Of a stretch of 64,000 bases of DNA, positions 47,431 to 60,192 are shown in pieces. Position 1 is the stretch's first letter. Every line of letters begins with the position of its first letter. Below the pieces are notes generated by a model that was not told the origin of the DNA, made no database searches, and saw only the letters and a program-made list of their open reading frames with translations. Source of the stretch: Colletes latitarsis. Its lineage: Eukaryota; Arthropoda; Insecta; Hymenoptera; Colletidae. Made by a program: the position numbers and the translations under genes. The DNA is taken from contig NC_135140.1 of NCBI RefSeq assembly GCF_051014445.1, positions 17,043,501 to 17,107,500 on the forward strand, given 5' to 3'.

Positions 47431-50400
47431 TGCGAACACGACGCCCCGCGAATCCATTAGCCGTGTTCGCTGGCTCGTTTCCCTTCGGGCGACCGGTGTT
47501 GAGAGAGCCGAACACTCCGATTCCTATTTCAAAGTGCTCGAACGACAAGCGCGCGATTAGTCGTTAAACGCCCGCCGAAAATTCGGTATCAGGCAGCCCG
47601 GAAGAACGCTTTTCCATCGACACTCGAGTAGGAAGGGTTGCAGGCGGTGGGGGCGCCGTCGAAGTTCGATGACTCTACGATGACCATAACAGTTCCGCGC
47701 GCCATTTCACGAAGATACGCATAGGTTTATTTTTTTAAAAATTAAATTGGAATTTAAATATTTATTTCAACCCGTTGAATAAAAATTTAAATTTATCACG
47801 TAGCAATGGGTAAATAGCGGACGGAGAGACAAAGGAAATTATTCTTCGCGATAAAACGTGTCGCAAACGAAGAGTGAAATTTTAAAAAATTGTTCGCTGC
47901 ACCGTCTGTTATTCGTGCAGTAACTTCAGCGGTTTATCGCGTGAAACCGTACGACGCAATTTTACTTGGCTATCGTATGCTTTTTTCCAAGCAACAAATC
48001 GTTGGGAGCATCGACTAGTTTTATTTTATACGCGTCATCGATATAAACTGCGATTTACGTGCCGCGCAAACAATATTTAATGGTCGAGACTGAGAACCAC
48101 TGACAAGGCTTACCGAATGAAATACGAAACATTGATTCCAATGAAGCTTCATAGACGGATAGAGTATCGAAAAATATTGCCCCGGCGTGTAGTCGTTTTT
48201 GTAAACACTCGATACTTTACGAGATATCTGGCAATAAAGATGACACGTCACGCGTCGCGGCGCACGAACAAAATTTTTAAACCCAATTCTATCCGCAACG
48301 AAACCTCGCGCCGGGGAAAACACCCCGACAGTTTCGATTCGTTTTTGGACGAGGAATTACTTCGCGCTCGTCGAAATCAAATTCGATCGATTTCGAAAAA
48401 ATATTAAATCCCCGTGTAAAGGGACATTATAAAATTATTACGGTTTCTTTTTGCTCCCCCCGCGACTATTCGATTTCATATTTCGCCGGAAGAAGCAACG
48501 AATGCCCGCCAAATCGAGATTTGATCAGCACCCGATATCGACGCGGTCAATTAACCGTCATAGTTTTCGAATGACGTTTTAAAGCGAACATGGTTCGATC
48601 TAATTTTCCGATTTGGCCCGCACGAACGCACGAGATTTGTTTCGAACCGCGTAACACGCGTGTTATCGGCCTTCATCGTCCCGTGCATTATATAAAGAAC
48701 ACTAAAGGGGGAGGGAGAAACCGAAATCTGATGAGCGAAATAATTGACGCGACTAATACGCGGGATTAACAGCGAATACGGACGAGATGGAATTGGTGGT
48801 AATTGAAATAAACTAAACGAACCCTCGATTATAGCAGCGATAAAGTTTTACTACGCCAGTAAAAGTTTTATTTACGCCGTCCACCCTACCCGCAATCGTG
48901 AAACGAATATTTGGAAAATTGGATGAAAATTGTTGTCATTTACTTTACCAAAGAACGGACGCTCCGAAGAATTCTTTTCTCGAAAGTCTATGGACTTACC
49001 TGAAACAAGAAAAAAAGTATGGTTAATAATGGTGTTAAAAATGTTAATATCGTAGGAGAAATATTTAAAAATATGATAATTATAGGAGAACTGATTTTAC
49101 AAATAAAATGTAACTTCTGCTATAAGCGTTTCTTTATTGTTTCGAGTAGAGACCTTGTCAATAGTTAGAGACGTTCACATAACTGACTGTCTCTCACCGG
49201 AATAGCACAGAGGATAGCATTTTCTAAAATTTTGAATGCTCAATTTTCTGTGGGCATCTGGGGTGACGGGCGAAATGCTCGTCATTAAGAAAAATGTCTT
49301 CTTAAGACTTTGTAACCGTAAAAGAGTCCTCTCATCGTTCCTAATTTGGGCAAGAAAGCCCGCTTAATCTGCTTAACCTCGAAGTAACAATGAATCTTCC
49401 AGGTCTCCCTCGAAAGAATATTTTAAAAATATAATTTTCACATGCGGCCAGAAGTAAAGCCAAATTACCAAAAAATGCATTATACATTCGATGGGTGGGA
49501 CTGAAAATGGAAATTCCACAGTTATCAAAATATTTCTGTTTGTCCATCAAACAACGTCCCTCAAATTGTATTTCGTATTTGCCAACGAAGTCATTCGAAG
49601 TTCGACGAACGCGCAACGTACAGGGTGATCGAAGAAGAAGTTACTAAATACCGATCGAGTTTTAAGTCTCCTTGGAATTTCTGGATACGTCGGATCGACT
49701 TCGCGTACGTTCGCTGCGCGCGATGGAGTTAATTATATTCGACAACTGAAAAGTAACTACGCCAATGGCGGTAAGCCGGCGCCATCGAAACACGTCGAAA
49801 CAAACTTCCCCGTTACATATTGATTGGCCGAACCCGGAGTCAACCTGTATGAGTTTCGAACAAACGTAACCGAAACGCAATTCAACAGGTTTTCGTGTAC
49901 CGCGTGTAAACATCGGTTTGTTCATGTTTCACGGACTGCTGGGAATTTCTGTCGGCCTTGTTGAAACGCAACCAGCAAACGAGACGATCATTTGCAGTCA
50001 ACGCGATTAATCACTTTACTCGCCTCTAGGAAATTTCATTTCGTTCGACCTCCGTTTCTTTTTGCAACATTCGTTCAGGAGCACGATTTAAATTCAAATC
50101 TCCCGCGTCGTAACGTAGGCGGCAGCACTGGTCACCAGCGCAATGATGGAGGACTTCGCTGCTTTCCCATTGTGTCACTTCAATAGTAAGCTTTTCAAGA
50201 AAGTTTCAAGAAGAAAAACTGTCCACCAACTTTGGCAAGGCTGTAAGTGCTTTAACATAACCTAAAATCGAGAAGGACAAGGAACAATCGGAATCGAAGG
50301 AGGCCAGAAACGGAAGTTCCCTGTATCGGGCATGGAGAATCTGCAATTTCAGATATCGCGGGAGAATTGGCATGATAATCGAATCGTAATCAGTAACATC

Positions 50401-50624
50401 GGTTTCGGGTACGCGAGTAGCAGGAAGAAATACGCGCGGAAATCAAATTGGGTTCTGGAAACTGGAAACTAGTTACGCCAGGCGACTATCTCAGGTATGT
50501 CTCCGCTCCATCGGTTCGAACGCAATCTCCATTATCTGATCGGAGGATCGAACGGAATTCAGCGATCGCGATCGCCGCTTCACGGCATCGAGGGAGGAAA
50601 CTGCAGAGGCGATTCGCACGATTC
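47431..50624. other. Intergenic or intronic DNA, no gene seen
   Basis: Frames on both strands near 48021-48407 and 49341-49925 have no recognised domain. A lone MITE-like end lies at 49619. The composition is CpG-rich with AT-rich patches. Confidence 0.4.
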
Positions 50625-50790
50625 TGTCGGTCTGTTTGCTTGGCAGTTAACGAGTACAGCTCCGCGACGACGATACACCGAGGAACCTGTACGCATTATG
50701 CGCTGAATGAGGCGGCAATCTCACCCCTAGATCTCGGGCTGGAACAGCACCAGCAGCAGTAGCAGCGGCGAGTGAACAGTTGGCGGGCAC
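50625..50790 (+). repeat. Local repeat family copy A
   Basis: It contains, in order, a GTCTGTTTGC block, TTAACGAGTACA (50647), GAATGAGGCGGCAATCTC (50705), CTAGATCTCGG and AGTGAACAGTTGGCG (50771). The same blocks in the same order and orientation occur near 51906, 53030 and 54259. The pattern fits a small interspersed element amplified locally. Confidence 0.5.
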
Positions 50791-51905
50791 GAAGTCCTTT
50801 TCAAGGCCTACGACGGGGCAAACTTATCGCGGGACCGCTACGCGAGTACCAGCCATTTGCGTTTCATGAGCTCTCAACTCGGTCGAGTGAAGTGAAATGC
50901 GGGGGTAAAAAATTTATCTTCCCGTCTGACGAGTGCGGACCTGATTACGTTATACACTTTCGTTCGAGTTTGCGGGACAGGAGACCCATGGGGATTGCCA
51001 GTTTGTTGATTCGCGCGACTTACGCTCAGCTTCATAGATGACTCGCTGATAAAACTCAACTGGAGATATTAAATATGCTTGCTCTAAAAACAAAAGGCTA
51101 CGAGAAAGTAGGCTATATAGAAGTTCTAAGATTAGATCTGGACAATAGGTCAAGCTTGATCTTTCTTGTAATCCTAACAAGGCTGCTGATGCTAACGTGA
51201 AGTCTAACACCTCAGCTACATGAAGTGATACTGTCACGACAAAGACTTATTGGAAACAATAGCTCAATGAGCCAGGTCTAAGCAACGTAGTCACTTCAAC
51301 AGAAAAAGTCTGGTTTCTGTTGGAATCCTAACAACTATGTTTGCTAGGTATTTTAATGCCATCCTTCAGTGAGTGAGACCTCATGCATCCTTGAACCAAA
51401 TAGCACGAGGATGAGCCATCCTCCTTATTGTATAACCACCAGGAGAGTATTGAATACAGAAACTGACGTCAACTTTCTACAATGAGTATCAGTTTAGCTC
51501 AGGAGCACTTAGGCTAGAAGCCTACAACCTCCTCAAACGACCACAAACATGGCCCACCCTCTGGTGCACCACTCCTAGGAGGTTTTGGATTTGGAAGATC
51601 GAGCTAACTAGTTGACCCGAGGATTCTCTTGATACCTTTCAAAACAGTTGCTACCTAGACTATAGGCCTAGAATCTATGCACTTCAAGGATCTTGTTAAC
51701 CTCGTTGAGATACACATTCCTCTGCCAAGCTTCGTGTAGTCGAGACTTCAACACTTGGAGCTACTCTGATAAAAGGTCTGAATATCTGAAATAGTTCCAA
51801 TGTCTACATTTGCAGACAACCGTTTGATCCCTCAGGTGAATTTGAATTCGTTGCCCGTAGTCATCTAAACGGCTGTCAGCATAATCCACGGGGCACAACC
51901 GCGAC

Positions 51906-52000
51906 TAACGAGCGGAGCACGAAGATGATGCACGAGTATTATCTCGTGAATGGGCTGCAATCTCGGTCCTAGATCTGTTAGTGTAGGCAGCGAGTGCGCA
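51906..52000 (+). repeat. Local repeat family copy B
   Basis: It shares CTAACGAGCG, GAATGGGCTGCAATCTCGG (51948) and CCTAGATCTG with copies A and D. It is shorter and more diverged, and the GTGAACAGTTGGCG block is not recognisable. Confidence 0.45.
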
Positions 52001-52723
52001 GTCGGCATACCTTGCGAACCTTTTCGGGTAGCATGACGAACGTAAGCGGATGTGATGCAAGAGATCGTCGTTCCGCGCGAGATACCTCGCTTGAAAAGCT
52101 TGCACTCTGAAAGAACACCCCTCCGTCACGTGACATCGAACGCGAGACTCCTATTTGTCCTGGGGTCTAGTTCTCCCTGTACGTCAGGAAACTGAATATC
52201 GATTGCTATGAGTACTCCGCGGGCTGTCAGTGTTTTAATAATCCCGTCAAGTATATTTATATCAACGTCTCAAGATTATATACTTAGCGTCTTGGCTGAC
52301 ATTTTGGCAGACATTTCTAATTAAAGACATTTGGGGTCACAGCTCTAAGCGTTCTATCGCAAATGATTCCAATTTTCCTATTCCAATCTTCTTAACTAAC
52401 CCGATCAACAACGTGGTTGTGGAAAATCGCTGTTCGCGGTTTTCCATCGAGAGATACTCCACAGAACTCTGTCTAAGAAACTCCCAGACTTCAGACACCT
52501 AAACTTTCCCGTTATAGTTCGTCGCAAACAGTAGCAATCTTCCTACGATCACGTACAACTCGAATACGACTGTTCTTGCGATCATACCCGCTTTAAAGTG
52601 ACACTCGACATCCTCGATTCAAGAAATCAAAGGTGCAATATGTGTCTAATTCCCGTAAGTCCAAGACAATCGCTATCCCGCTTTCAAGCGACAATTTTTC
52701 TCTCGCTTGAAAATGGAAAATCG
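52001..52723. other. Intergenic or intronic DNA, no gene seen
   Basis: No supported feature. A short CCCGCTTTCAAGCGA block at about 52678 may be a fragment of the CCTACCCCG repeat family that follows. Confidence 0.4.
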
Positions 52724-52790
52724 TAACCTACCCCGCTTTCAAGCGAATCGATGGACCCGATTTCGTTCGCTGAAAGCAGGAACTACCCGC
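52724..52790 (+). repeat. Dispersed repeat copy 3 (CCTACCCCG family)
   Basis: It begins AACCTACCCCGCTTTCAAG, as in copy 1, and follows with the CGAATCGA block of copy 2 and a GATTTCGTTCGCTGA and GAACTACC block. It lies about 26 kb from the other two copies, so the family is interspersed and not only a local duplication. Confidence 0.55.
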
Positions 52791-53029
52791 CAACACAGTT
52801 GGCACGAACGGGCAACGAATATTTCAGCCAATTAAAATGAAAATTGGTACCGGCTAATTCACCCCCTGAAATCGCGAAGGGATCATCTCGTAGCCACGAT
52901 TTTCGAGGGAACATGCTGAAATTGCAAAGCCAACATCCAACGTTTACTTAATTTTTCCCTAATAAATCAGCCAACCGATTACTGAAGCGTTTAGGGAACA
53001 GGGGAGAGTATGCACCCTCTGAAGCGTAG

Positions 53030-53110
53030 CAGCGTCCATTTGCAACGGTAACGAGTGCAATTCCATTCCGCGGACGGCGTGCACGCACGCGTTATTCCGT
53101 GAACGGATTA
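53030..53110 (+). repeat. Local repeat family copy C
   Basis: It shares CGTCCATTTGCAACGGTAAC, then CGAGTGCAA, a GCACGCACGCGTT block and CCGTGAACGG with copy D. The right half is missing or too diverged to see. Confidence 0.45.
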
Positions 53111-54258
53111 TAATTCTCGTCGGTGGATCCGCTCCGCGGCGCCCCCGATTCTGGTTTGCTCTTCTTTTTCAACGATACGATGCACGTTCCGGATAAACCA
53201 GCTTGGATTTCCGTGCAACGGGAGGAAGCTGGGCCCGGGCGGCATTAAGAATTGCGCGTTTCGACGCGGCGCGAGGCGTTAAATATTGATGGGCGATGAG
53301 TGAATGGAGAAACTGCGATTGCGGGACACGCTGGCTGCGAGTCAATACCGTTGAACATCAATTACTTTGTCTGGTGTTAAACTGGCTGCGGTAATTACTC
53401 GCGGAGTAACGTTCATGCATTGAATGTAAATTGGATGATTAAGCCTCGGGTCGCTGACGCCGTGGGCTTTGCATCTTTTTGCGTTTCATCTTTCCTCTCA
53501 GCGCTTTTAAGTTAGGACGTTCCTCACGAGAGATTTATACAGGAATCCCGTCTGCATAGATTTTGTCGTTTGAATTTGCGTATGGATTATACAGTTCACA
53601 CTTGACGTAACTTTCACTGTTCATGATCCGTACATGGATCACGACGCAACGCTATTTGATACGCCTTCGAGAGCCCGGACAGTGAACGTGTCGGAGTAGT
53701 AAACAGTGAAGCCCAAATTTAAATTCAAGCATCCGCGATTCATCCTAGGACGTTTTTTTCCTAACATACTCTTAACAATGTCGTTACGACGATCGAGTGT
53801 GCTGTAAATTATAGTCCAGCCTGATAATTAAAGGACTGTCGAGAGCTTCGATGTCGATAGGTCGTTAAAGGCAGTGGCCCGACTGGTGTAGCCAACGTAG
53901 TACCGTGCTTCAAAACCAGCCACAGCCCCATTTTCAGACGGGGCGCGTTATCCGACATCAAATCTTGCTACCGACGTTTAAGAATCCAGAACAGCCTTTA
54001 AAGACACCCAGCGAAAAGAAGACCAAAGTGACCGGGACCCGCCGGACCGGTGAGCACGCCGAACGACACCGCGTCAATTAACGATTATAACCCTATCCGA
54101 CAGTGTCGCGTTTCGATAAGCGAAAACTGCGAGCAATATCTATATTCGAGAAGGAAGGCAATTATAAAATCAACACCGGCAATTAGACATTTTTCCGCGG
54201 CAAATCGACCGAACGATTACGGGGGCGTCTAATGAGCTCTGCCTCCGATATATCAGGG
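53111..54258. other. Intergenic or intronic DNA, no gene seen
   Basis: No supported feature; there are only short frames without motifs. The composition is CpG-rich. Confidence 0.4.
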
Positions 54259-54400
54259 TGTCCATTTAGCGGCGCTAACGAGTGCAACGTCGGACGCGCT
54301 GCACACGTACGCGTTCTCCCATGAATGGGTCGCAATCTCGCTCCAGGATCTCCTGCACCGTCGGCCGGCCCGGCCAAGTGAACAGTTGGCGAACGTTGGA
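54259..54400 (+). repeat. Local repeat family copy D
   Basis: It carries GTCCATTTAGCGG, CTAACGAGTGCAAC (54275), a GTACGCGTTCTCC block, GAATGGGTCGCAATCTCG (54323) and AGTGAACAGTTGGCG (54377). It is preceded by TATATCAGGGTG, which resembles the end of a mariner-like MITE, so the family may derive from such an element. Confidence 0.5.
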
Positions 54401-55492
54401 GAGCCTGCTCCACTCGCGGCAATGCGAGCTACCGTTTGAGATTAGCATCTTTTATGCATATACATGGGAGACCTGCAGGCTACCTACACCGACGCACACC
54501 TAAGGGAGGCTCCGTGTCTGATTCTGCTCCCCCTCCCCCTCTCCGCCCTTCACATTCTGATGGGGGTTCTCTAGATACTTCGCCTCGTTTCCGTTTTTTA
54601 CATCCTCAATGGACGCGGTGCATATGATAGGCAAATACCATTTTGTATTACCCCAAAAGGTTTCCTTCTACGGACAGCTACGTCGATGTAGCAACAGACT
54701 GAGCATCAACCTTAAATGTTAAGTACCTGACACCATGTCATCCGATGTGCTGTTAAAGTAGGATTAGCATGGACATAGATCAAGTGTGTCTGACTCTAAT
54801 CCTCATGGACTACTTGATACATCAGATACCAGCACGAAAGGAGTCCTAATGAAAGTATCAATGTGGTTATTCGATTCTTCGATACACCTTTGAGTCAAAC
54901 ACAAGTCGTCATTTGCAAAGGAGCAAAGGTTGCAGATCCTGTCAACTGCTGTGACACTGAGACACTGAGACCAAAGACAATGTATGAATTGCGGTGAGGG
55001 GACCCAAAAAGCCCAGAGTCATTTGAAACAAGTAACATCGTTCTTGCCCGATCGTACGGAAAGGACCAAACAATGCAGGTTCGGAAACTGGTGTTCTAAG
55101 GGCCTCCCAAGGCTCGAACACGCTGCAAGTCACGCTGACGTTTCCAACACAGGGACGTGCGACCCCCGGAGGAAGGGGTCTTCGATTTTATCTCGAGACT
55201 TGCCTTCTCTAAAGAGGCCTCTCTGAATTCTATGCCTCCAGACACGCGGCACTCGTGGTCCTCCTCGACAAATGGCTGCGCTTGATCCGGGACACCTTCA
55301 CAATGGACTGGCTACCGGGATAATTACCCCAAAAACCGATGTAGAGGGTGCTTATTGCCGCCAGGCTCGTTAATATTGTTGATGGTGCGTTGGACGTGAA
55401 GATGTCATGATGCACAGAACGCTTCTGGGGACTCTGACGTCCCGTGAATGATTGTGCAATTGTCACCGGTTCTGATTACCATTTGCAAACCT
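54401..55492. other. Intergenic or intronic DNA, no gene seen
   Basis: A C/T-rich stretch lies at about 54525-54560. From about 54650 the sequence becomes CpG-poor. No feature can be supported. Confidence 0.4.
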
Positions 55493-55880
55493 ACTGTTGG
55501 ACGTCAGTTATCGAGGAAATTGAAATTGGGAGGGTACCTAGTTCGAGACGATCCTTTACTGAACTGTCGGACTGCTTTTAGATACTCTTGTTTATGGGAA
55601 TGTGAAAAATTCATCTATCGAGGCACTGTTGGGCGTCAATAATCGAGGGAATATAATTAGGAGAACATCTATTTCGAGATAATCTTTTGCTGAACTGTTG
55701 GACTGCATTTAGATACTCTCATTTATGGGAATGTTCTCAGAATATCTAAGGAAGGGCATATCCAGTGAGAAAGTCATTTAGCGAGGTACTGTTGGTCGTC
55801 AATAATCGAGGGAATATAATTAGGAGAATATGTTGAAGTGCTATTGAGGTTTCTGCCGTAATACAGTTATTTATGGGAAT
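55493..55880 (+). repeat. Three diverged tandem copies (132 and 163 bp apart)
   Basis: Copies start with ACTGTTGG at 55493, 55625 and 55788. Each continues with a CGTCA-TATCGAGG or AATCGAGGGAATATAATTAGG block, and ends with a TTTATGGGAAT block. Copy 2 contains an extra segment with AAGGAAGGGCAT at 55748, and the same segment recurs at 55993 after copy 3, so the original unit may have been longer. Confidence 0.7.
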
Positions 55881-56941
55881 TTTTTCGCAATACTTTTTGC
55901 CATTAATCTTTCGAATAATCCCAAACTCCTTAATTATGAACGCATACAAGTTTCCTAGTGAGGGTACTTGTCAATGTAAGATCCGGTTGGGCAAGGAAGG
56001 GCATGCCCAGTGCGAAATTTTGGTGCATAATTAGTCGAGTAGACGCAAGCGTCTACGTGATCTTGTTATTTACTATCGACTAGCCCTGCCTTAGAATTAA
56101 CGGAGGGAAATTTAATGTCGCATCGGGTCCTGAGTAAAAGTCGTCGGCCCGGTCCTACCCAAGCGCTGTTCAATCGAGCAGGAAACTATGAATGGAGCAA
56201 CGATCCAGAACGCCAGCTGCTACCAGCGTTTCCATCCTCGTCAGGTTCGCACGTACACCGACGAGATTTCCCTTGTGTTCTGCACAATTACCTCTGAGGG
56301 AAGTGTGGCGGTCGCGAGCCTCTTTTCTCCTCTTTCGTGGAAATAACGCTCGAGAATGAATTCTCTGCTTTGAACGAGTGCCTCGGCTCGAGTACTCCGA
56401 GAGCTCACAAGAGAGGATGTGTTTTGTTTATTCATAGTGGCATTTGCCAGTTTGACGTTACGTCAGCGTATTTCTTTTCATTATAACGCGATACGCAAAA
56501 ATTCTAAAATTTTTGGTAAATTCAGAGAGAAGCAATTAAATTTTTACAAAAATTTATATCTTCATAGTGCACTAACTATAAAAGTTTCCGACGTACGGAG
56601 ATAATCCTAGTTGGCCCCGATAGAGGGTCATATGTTTTATATATGTGCAAAGTTTGAAGTAAATCGGTTAACTACATCTGGAGTTATCGTGTTGAGTTTG
56701 AAAAATGTTGTTTCGAGATAAACGACTTTAAAGTTTCGGCGTAGTGTTCGGTTGAGGGTCCTATAACTTTGCCAATTTTTCGAATTTTTGCAAGTCGTTC
56801 GCCGATACGTACTGTATGCGCCTGAAATTTTAAGGAAATGCAAAAATATTATGGAAAATCGATTTTTCCAAAGTTTTGGGAATTTTTTCGGAGTCACAAA
56901 ATGTGGAATATATTTTTTCTATAAATATACTAAAAGTATAT
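55881..56941. other. Intergenic or intronic DNA, possibly old repeat
   Basis: The AT-rich stretch at about 56440-56940 has the look of an old interspersed repeat, with no long frame, but I see no ends or second copy in this window that would define it. Confidence 0.35.
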
Positions 56942-57426
56942 AGGGTGTTCGGATTCTAGAGGTCAAAATAAGACGACAATCAAGAATACCAATTTGTTGA
57001 TGAAGGCTTCGTTAAACAGTTATTAATGTTTGAAGTTCCAATCGTACTGAATTTTTTTCTCGAAAATGCGCAAGATTTCGGGGGTATGTCTATTAACCAA
57101 AAATGTTTGCAATTGACCCCTGCAACTAAAAATAATTTTTTAAAAACGATTTGAAATTTTTTTTTCCGTCGAAAAATTTCACACCTTCTCGAATTTTTTT
57201 CTCGAAAATGCGTAGGATTTCGGGGGTATGTGTAATGACTAAAAATGATTGTAATCGACTCTTGCAACCAAAAATAATTTTTCCAGAACGATTTGAAATT
57301 TTTGAATTTAATCGTTAATAACTTCTTAACGAAGCCTCCATGAACAAATTGGTATTCTTAATTTTCGTCTTATTTGGTCTCTAGAATCCTCTATTAAAAT
57401 TTTTCCCAGGGGTGGCCGAACACCCT
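56942..57426. mobile_element. 485 bp TIR element with two internal tandem units
   Basis: AGGGTGTTCGG at 56942-56952 is mirrored by CCGAACACCCT at 57416-57426. The arms continue as an inverted repeat to about 57029 and from about 57314, including AAGAATACCAATTTGTT and AGGCTTCGTTAA-type blocks. The right arm has about 30 bp (around 57388-57415) that are missing from the left arm. Between the arms are two direct copies, about 142 bp apart (57058 and 57200), of the unit forming the array at 46 kb. There is no coding capacity; an overlapping minus frame of 95 codons is chance. The target duplication is not clear (TA or a short AT-rich sequence). It is probably a MITE common in bees, by memory only. 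Confidence 0.78.
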
Positions 57427-59594
57427 GCATACTTAGAATTTTTAAAATATTGACTTTTAACAGTGTATCAAAAGTGCAAACGAAACCGACAACTTTTAAT
57501 TCATCCGTAATTCGTAAAACAAAGTTGGAATCGCCCACGTTCCTCTGGTGCTTTTTGCCTCCTTTTAGGGTCTACATTAACCTCGCCAAGTATTGAAATA
57601 AAATTAAGAAGCATTCTATATGGGTGGTCTTGCCTCCGCTAGCCGCACACGCCATCGCATGACATATTTGCTGACGTATGCAAATATCCGTCAGAATTTT
57701 ACTTCTACGTTTGCGCTTCCCGTGTTCCGCTCGCATACCAGCTACCCCATCAGCGCGAAGAATTTTCCTCGATTACGTCGTTTCGTCCGTTACATTTTCA
57801 TTGCATTTTCATTACACGTTCCGCCGCGATTCATAGAGAATTAAGTAGGCCGACGTGATATACTTCCTTCTCTGTCGGAAGCAGGAAATTTGTTCAGTGA
57901 CCAGCGAGCGCTTTAATCGTATTCACGGTATTCTCTCGTCCCTATGAAAGCACCTTGAATACCGGTTTCCCATTTCTCGGCGCGCGCCGTCTGGGAGCCA
58001 ATTTATATGCAAAATTACCCCGCGTTGCAACACATGTTCAAAAAGGCACGGGATGACCAGCGGAAAAAAGATTATATTATCGTGTCGTCCCGTGGAAATT
58101 TGTATGCAAAAAACGCGCTAATGCAATAACGCCGGTCGGACGCAACGGTTCCCTCCGCAAATGTTGCTCACTTCGTGCTTTTTTCGTCGATAATTGCATG
58201 TTAGTTGAATTCTAAGACCATAATCATCCTAAACACTGTTTTTACCATATTTTCGTTTGTCCTGTTTAGCGCGCGATTTGCTCGCTCCAAATTCTATGCG
58301 TTCGTGGCGCCCAACGATAACGAAAACGTATGCAAATCACGCGCAGAATTTCATTTATTAAACAATATAACTGTATTAATACTTCATTTTATATAAATGC
58401 TTCTACTTTTTATACGTTTTCGTATTTGCATATAGAGTTAACAGTACGATGAGTTTTTTTTTACGTTAGTACTATTCGTGCAGTTTAAACTGTGTTTGAA
58501 TTTCCCGCCGTTGAATCGTAACTTCGAATGGCGGCCCCCAAACCGTATTATACATACATGATTCAACGTATCCATTCCAATCGTTTCAATTTTAATATGT
58601 TTTCGTTTAAATTAGTTCACATTCTATAACAGTTCAAAAAGAAAATACCTATTTGTGGATCCTTCCAGTCTTACTACTTTATTCTGTATTAAGATGGATT
58701 GGTCACACGTTTCTTTTGCAGCTATCGCGACTGTTTCAAAGCCAACAAATCCTCAGTTATTAAAAACTAAAAGTATTTTAAAAGCGGGCGCAAAAATTGA
58801 GAACCAAAACGATTCAAACGTTACAAACGTATCCGTATTTGTCACGATCACTGAGCGCGGACAGCTCGACAAAGCGGCGAATTATTCATTGAATCCGATG
58901 GTCATCTAATTAATAGGCACATCAAAGCGCGCTGGTAGAATCATTCGGGCATGGAACGCGACTGATTTATCTGCATGTATTACAACCGTGCCCATCGAAC
59001 AATTTTTCATGCGCCAGACCCGAACGATTCACCTCGTTCGATGTCGCATTATTTCAACGATGATCTATAGTGATTATAGATCTGGAGCTGAAAACCCGTC
59101 CAGTTTACTGTCTTCATAAGCACAAAGTAATATGCACGGGTAACATGATTAATATATTAGCGGGAATAATTGTTGCTGGCTTTGTTCTAACCGAAGCTCT
59201 GATCGTATGACCCACAACCCACATCATTTAAACTCTGTGTCGTCAAAATCATACATGGAATGCATTTGCTTTGGCAAAAACTCACGAAGACCCCAGGCAA
59301 ATGTTATAGAAATAACATAATTCAAAAGCTTTAATATGGGAACAGCATTGATACTTAATCACTGAAAAATTGCACTTTTTACCGAGTCACAAAACTGACT
59401 GTGTCTTCAATACAAACTTTGTATTTGAAGCTACCATATGTCACGTAGTAAAGTTCATATTTTTCAGAACTGCCACGATCTGTCACTTTTATGGGACGCC
59501 CATCCATTACTCAAGAAACCCTGGGCCCATGGGTTGTCTGTCAGGAACACTGCATCCCCTACATCACTGTTACAGAGCATGCCAGTCACTGTTG
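57427..59594. other. Intergenic or intronic DNA, no confident gene
   Basis: A plus frame at 58655-58909 (84 codons) is Ser/Thr/Asn/Lys-rich and could be a fragment of coding DNA, but has no recognised domain. A small 8 bp inverted repeat, GATCTATA/TATAGATC, lies at about 59064-59083. Confidence 0.35.
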
Positions 59595-60192
59595 GGGTTG
59601 AAGGTGTTGGAATGCACCTGATCCTCAGAAATGTGGATGAATGGTGACGATTATCGTCTTTCTGTTGCTCTGATTTCTTCTTTACTTATGCATATCCACG
59701 TCTAACTTGTTTGAATGTTACTTTAAGTAGCTATACTGTAGACTCTATGTCACAAGTCCAACAATCTAGGTGACCAAACACTTATCTCCATAAGGAATGC
59801 AGATAGCCATACAGTATATACAACATTTTTCATTCAGAATGACCTGGTAGCCATGTTGGAATGCTTCACAGCGTACCTCGTGGGTCACTACCAGTGTCTA
59901 AGGTGTTAGAGTGCACCTGATCCTCAGAAATGTGGATGATTAATTACTGTAAATGGCTTCCTACGGTGCTGACGTCTATTAACCAATGTATATTCGCGCG
60001 TAACTTGTCTGTGTGCCCCTCGAAGCGAGCGTACTCCATGACTCCGTATTACAAATCCAACTGTCTAGGTGTCCCAACATTTATCTCGATATCGAATGCA
60101 CATAGGCTTATAGCTTACATAACATTTTTCATTCGAAATGACCTGGCGGACAAGCCGGAACGATTTGTAAAGTATCTTACGAGACACCCAGT
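59595..60192 (+). repeat. 299 bp tandem duplication, two copies
   Basis: GCACCTGATCCTCAGAAATG occurs at 59614 and 59913. AACATTTTTCATTC occurs at 59822 and 60121, and GACCTGG at 59841 and 60140, always 299 bp apart. The copies have diverged by substitution, and copy 2 is clearly richer in CpG than copy 1. Copy 2 ends in a GAGACACCCAGTATA sequence that resembles the end of a transposon. No coding capacity is recognised. Confidence 0.85.
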
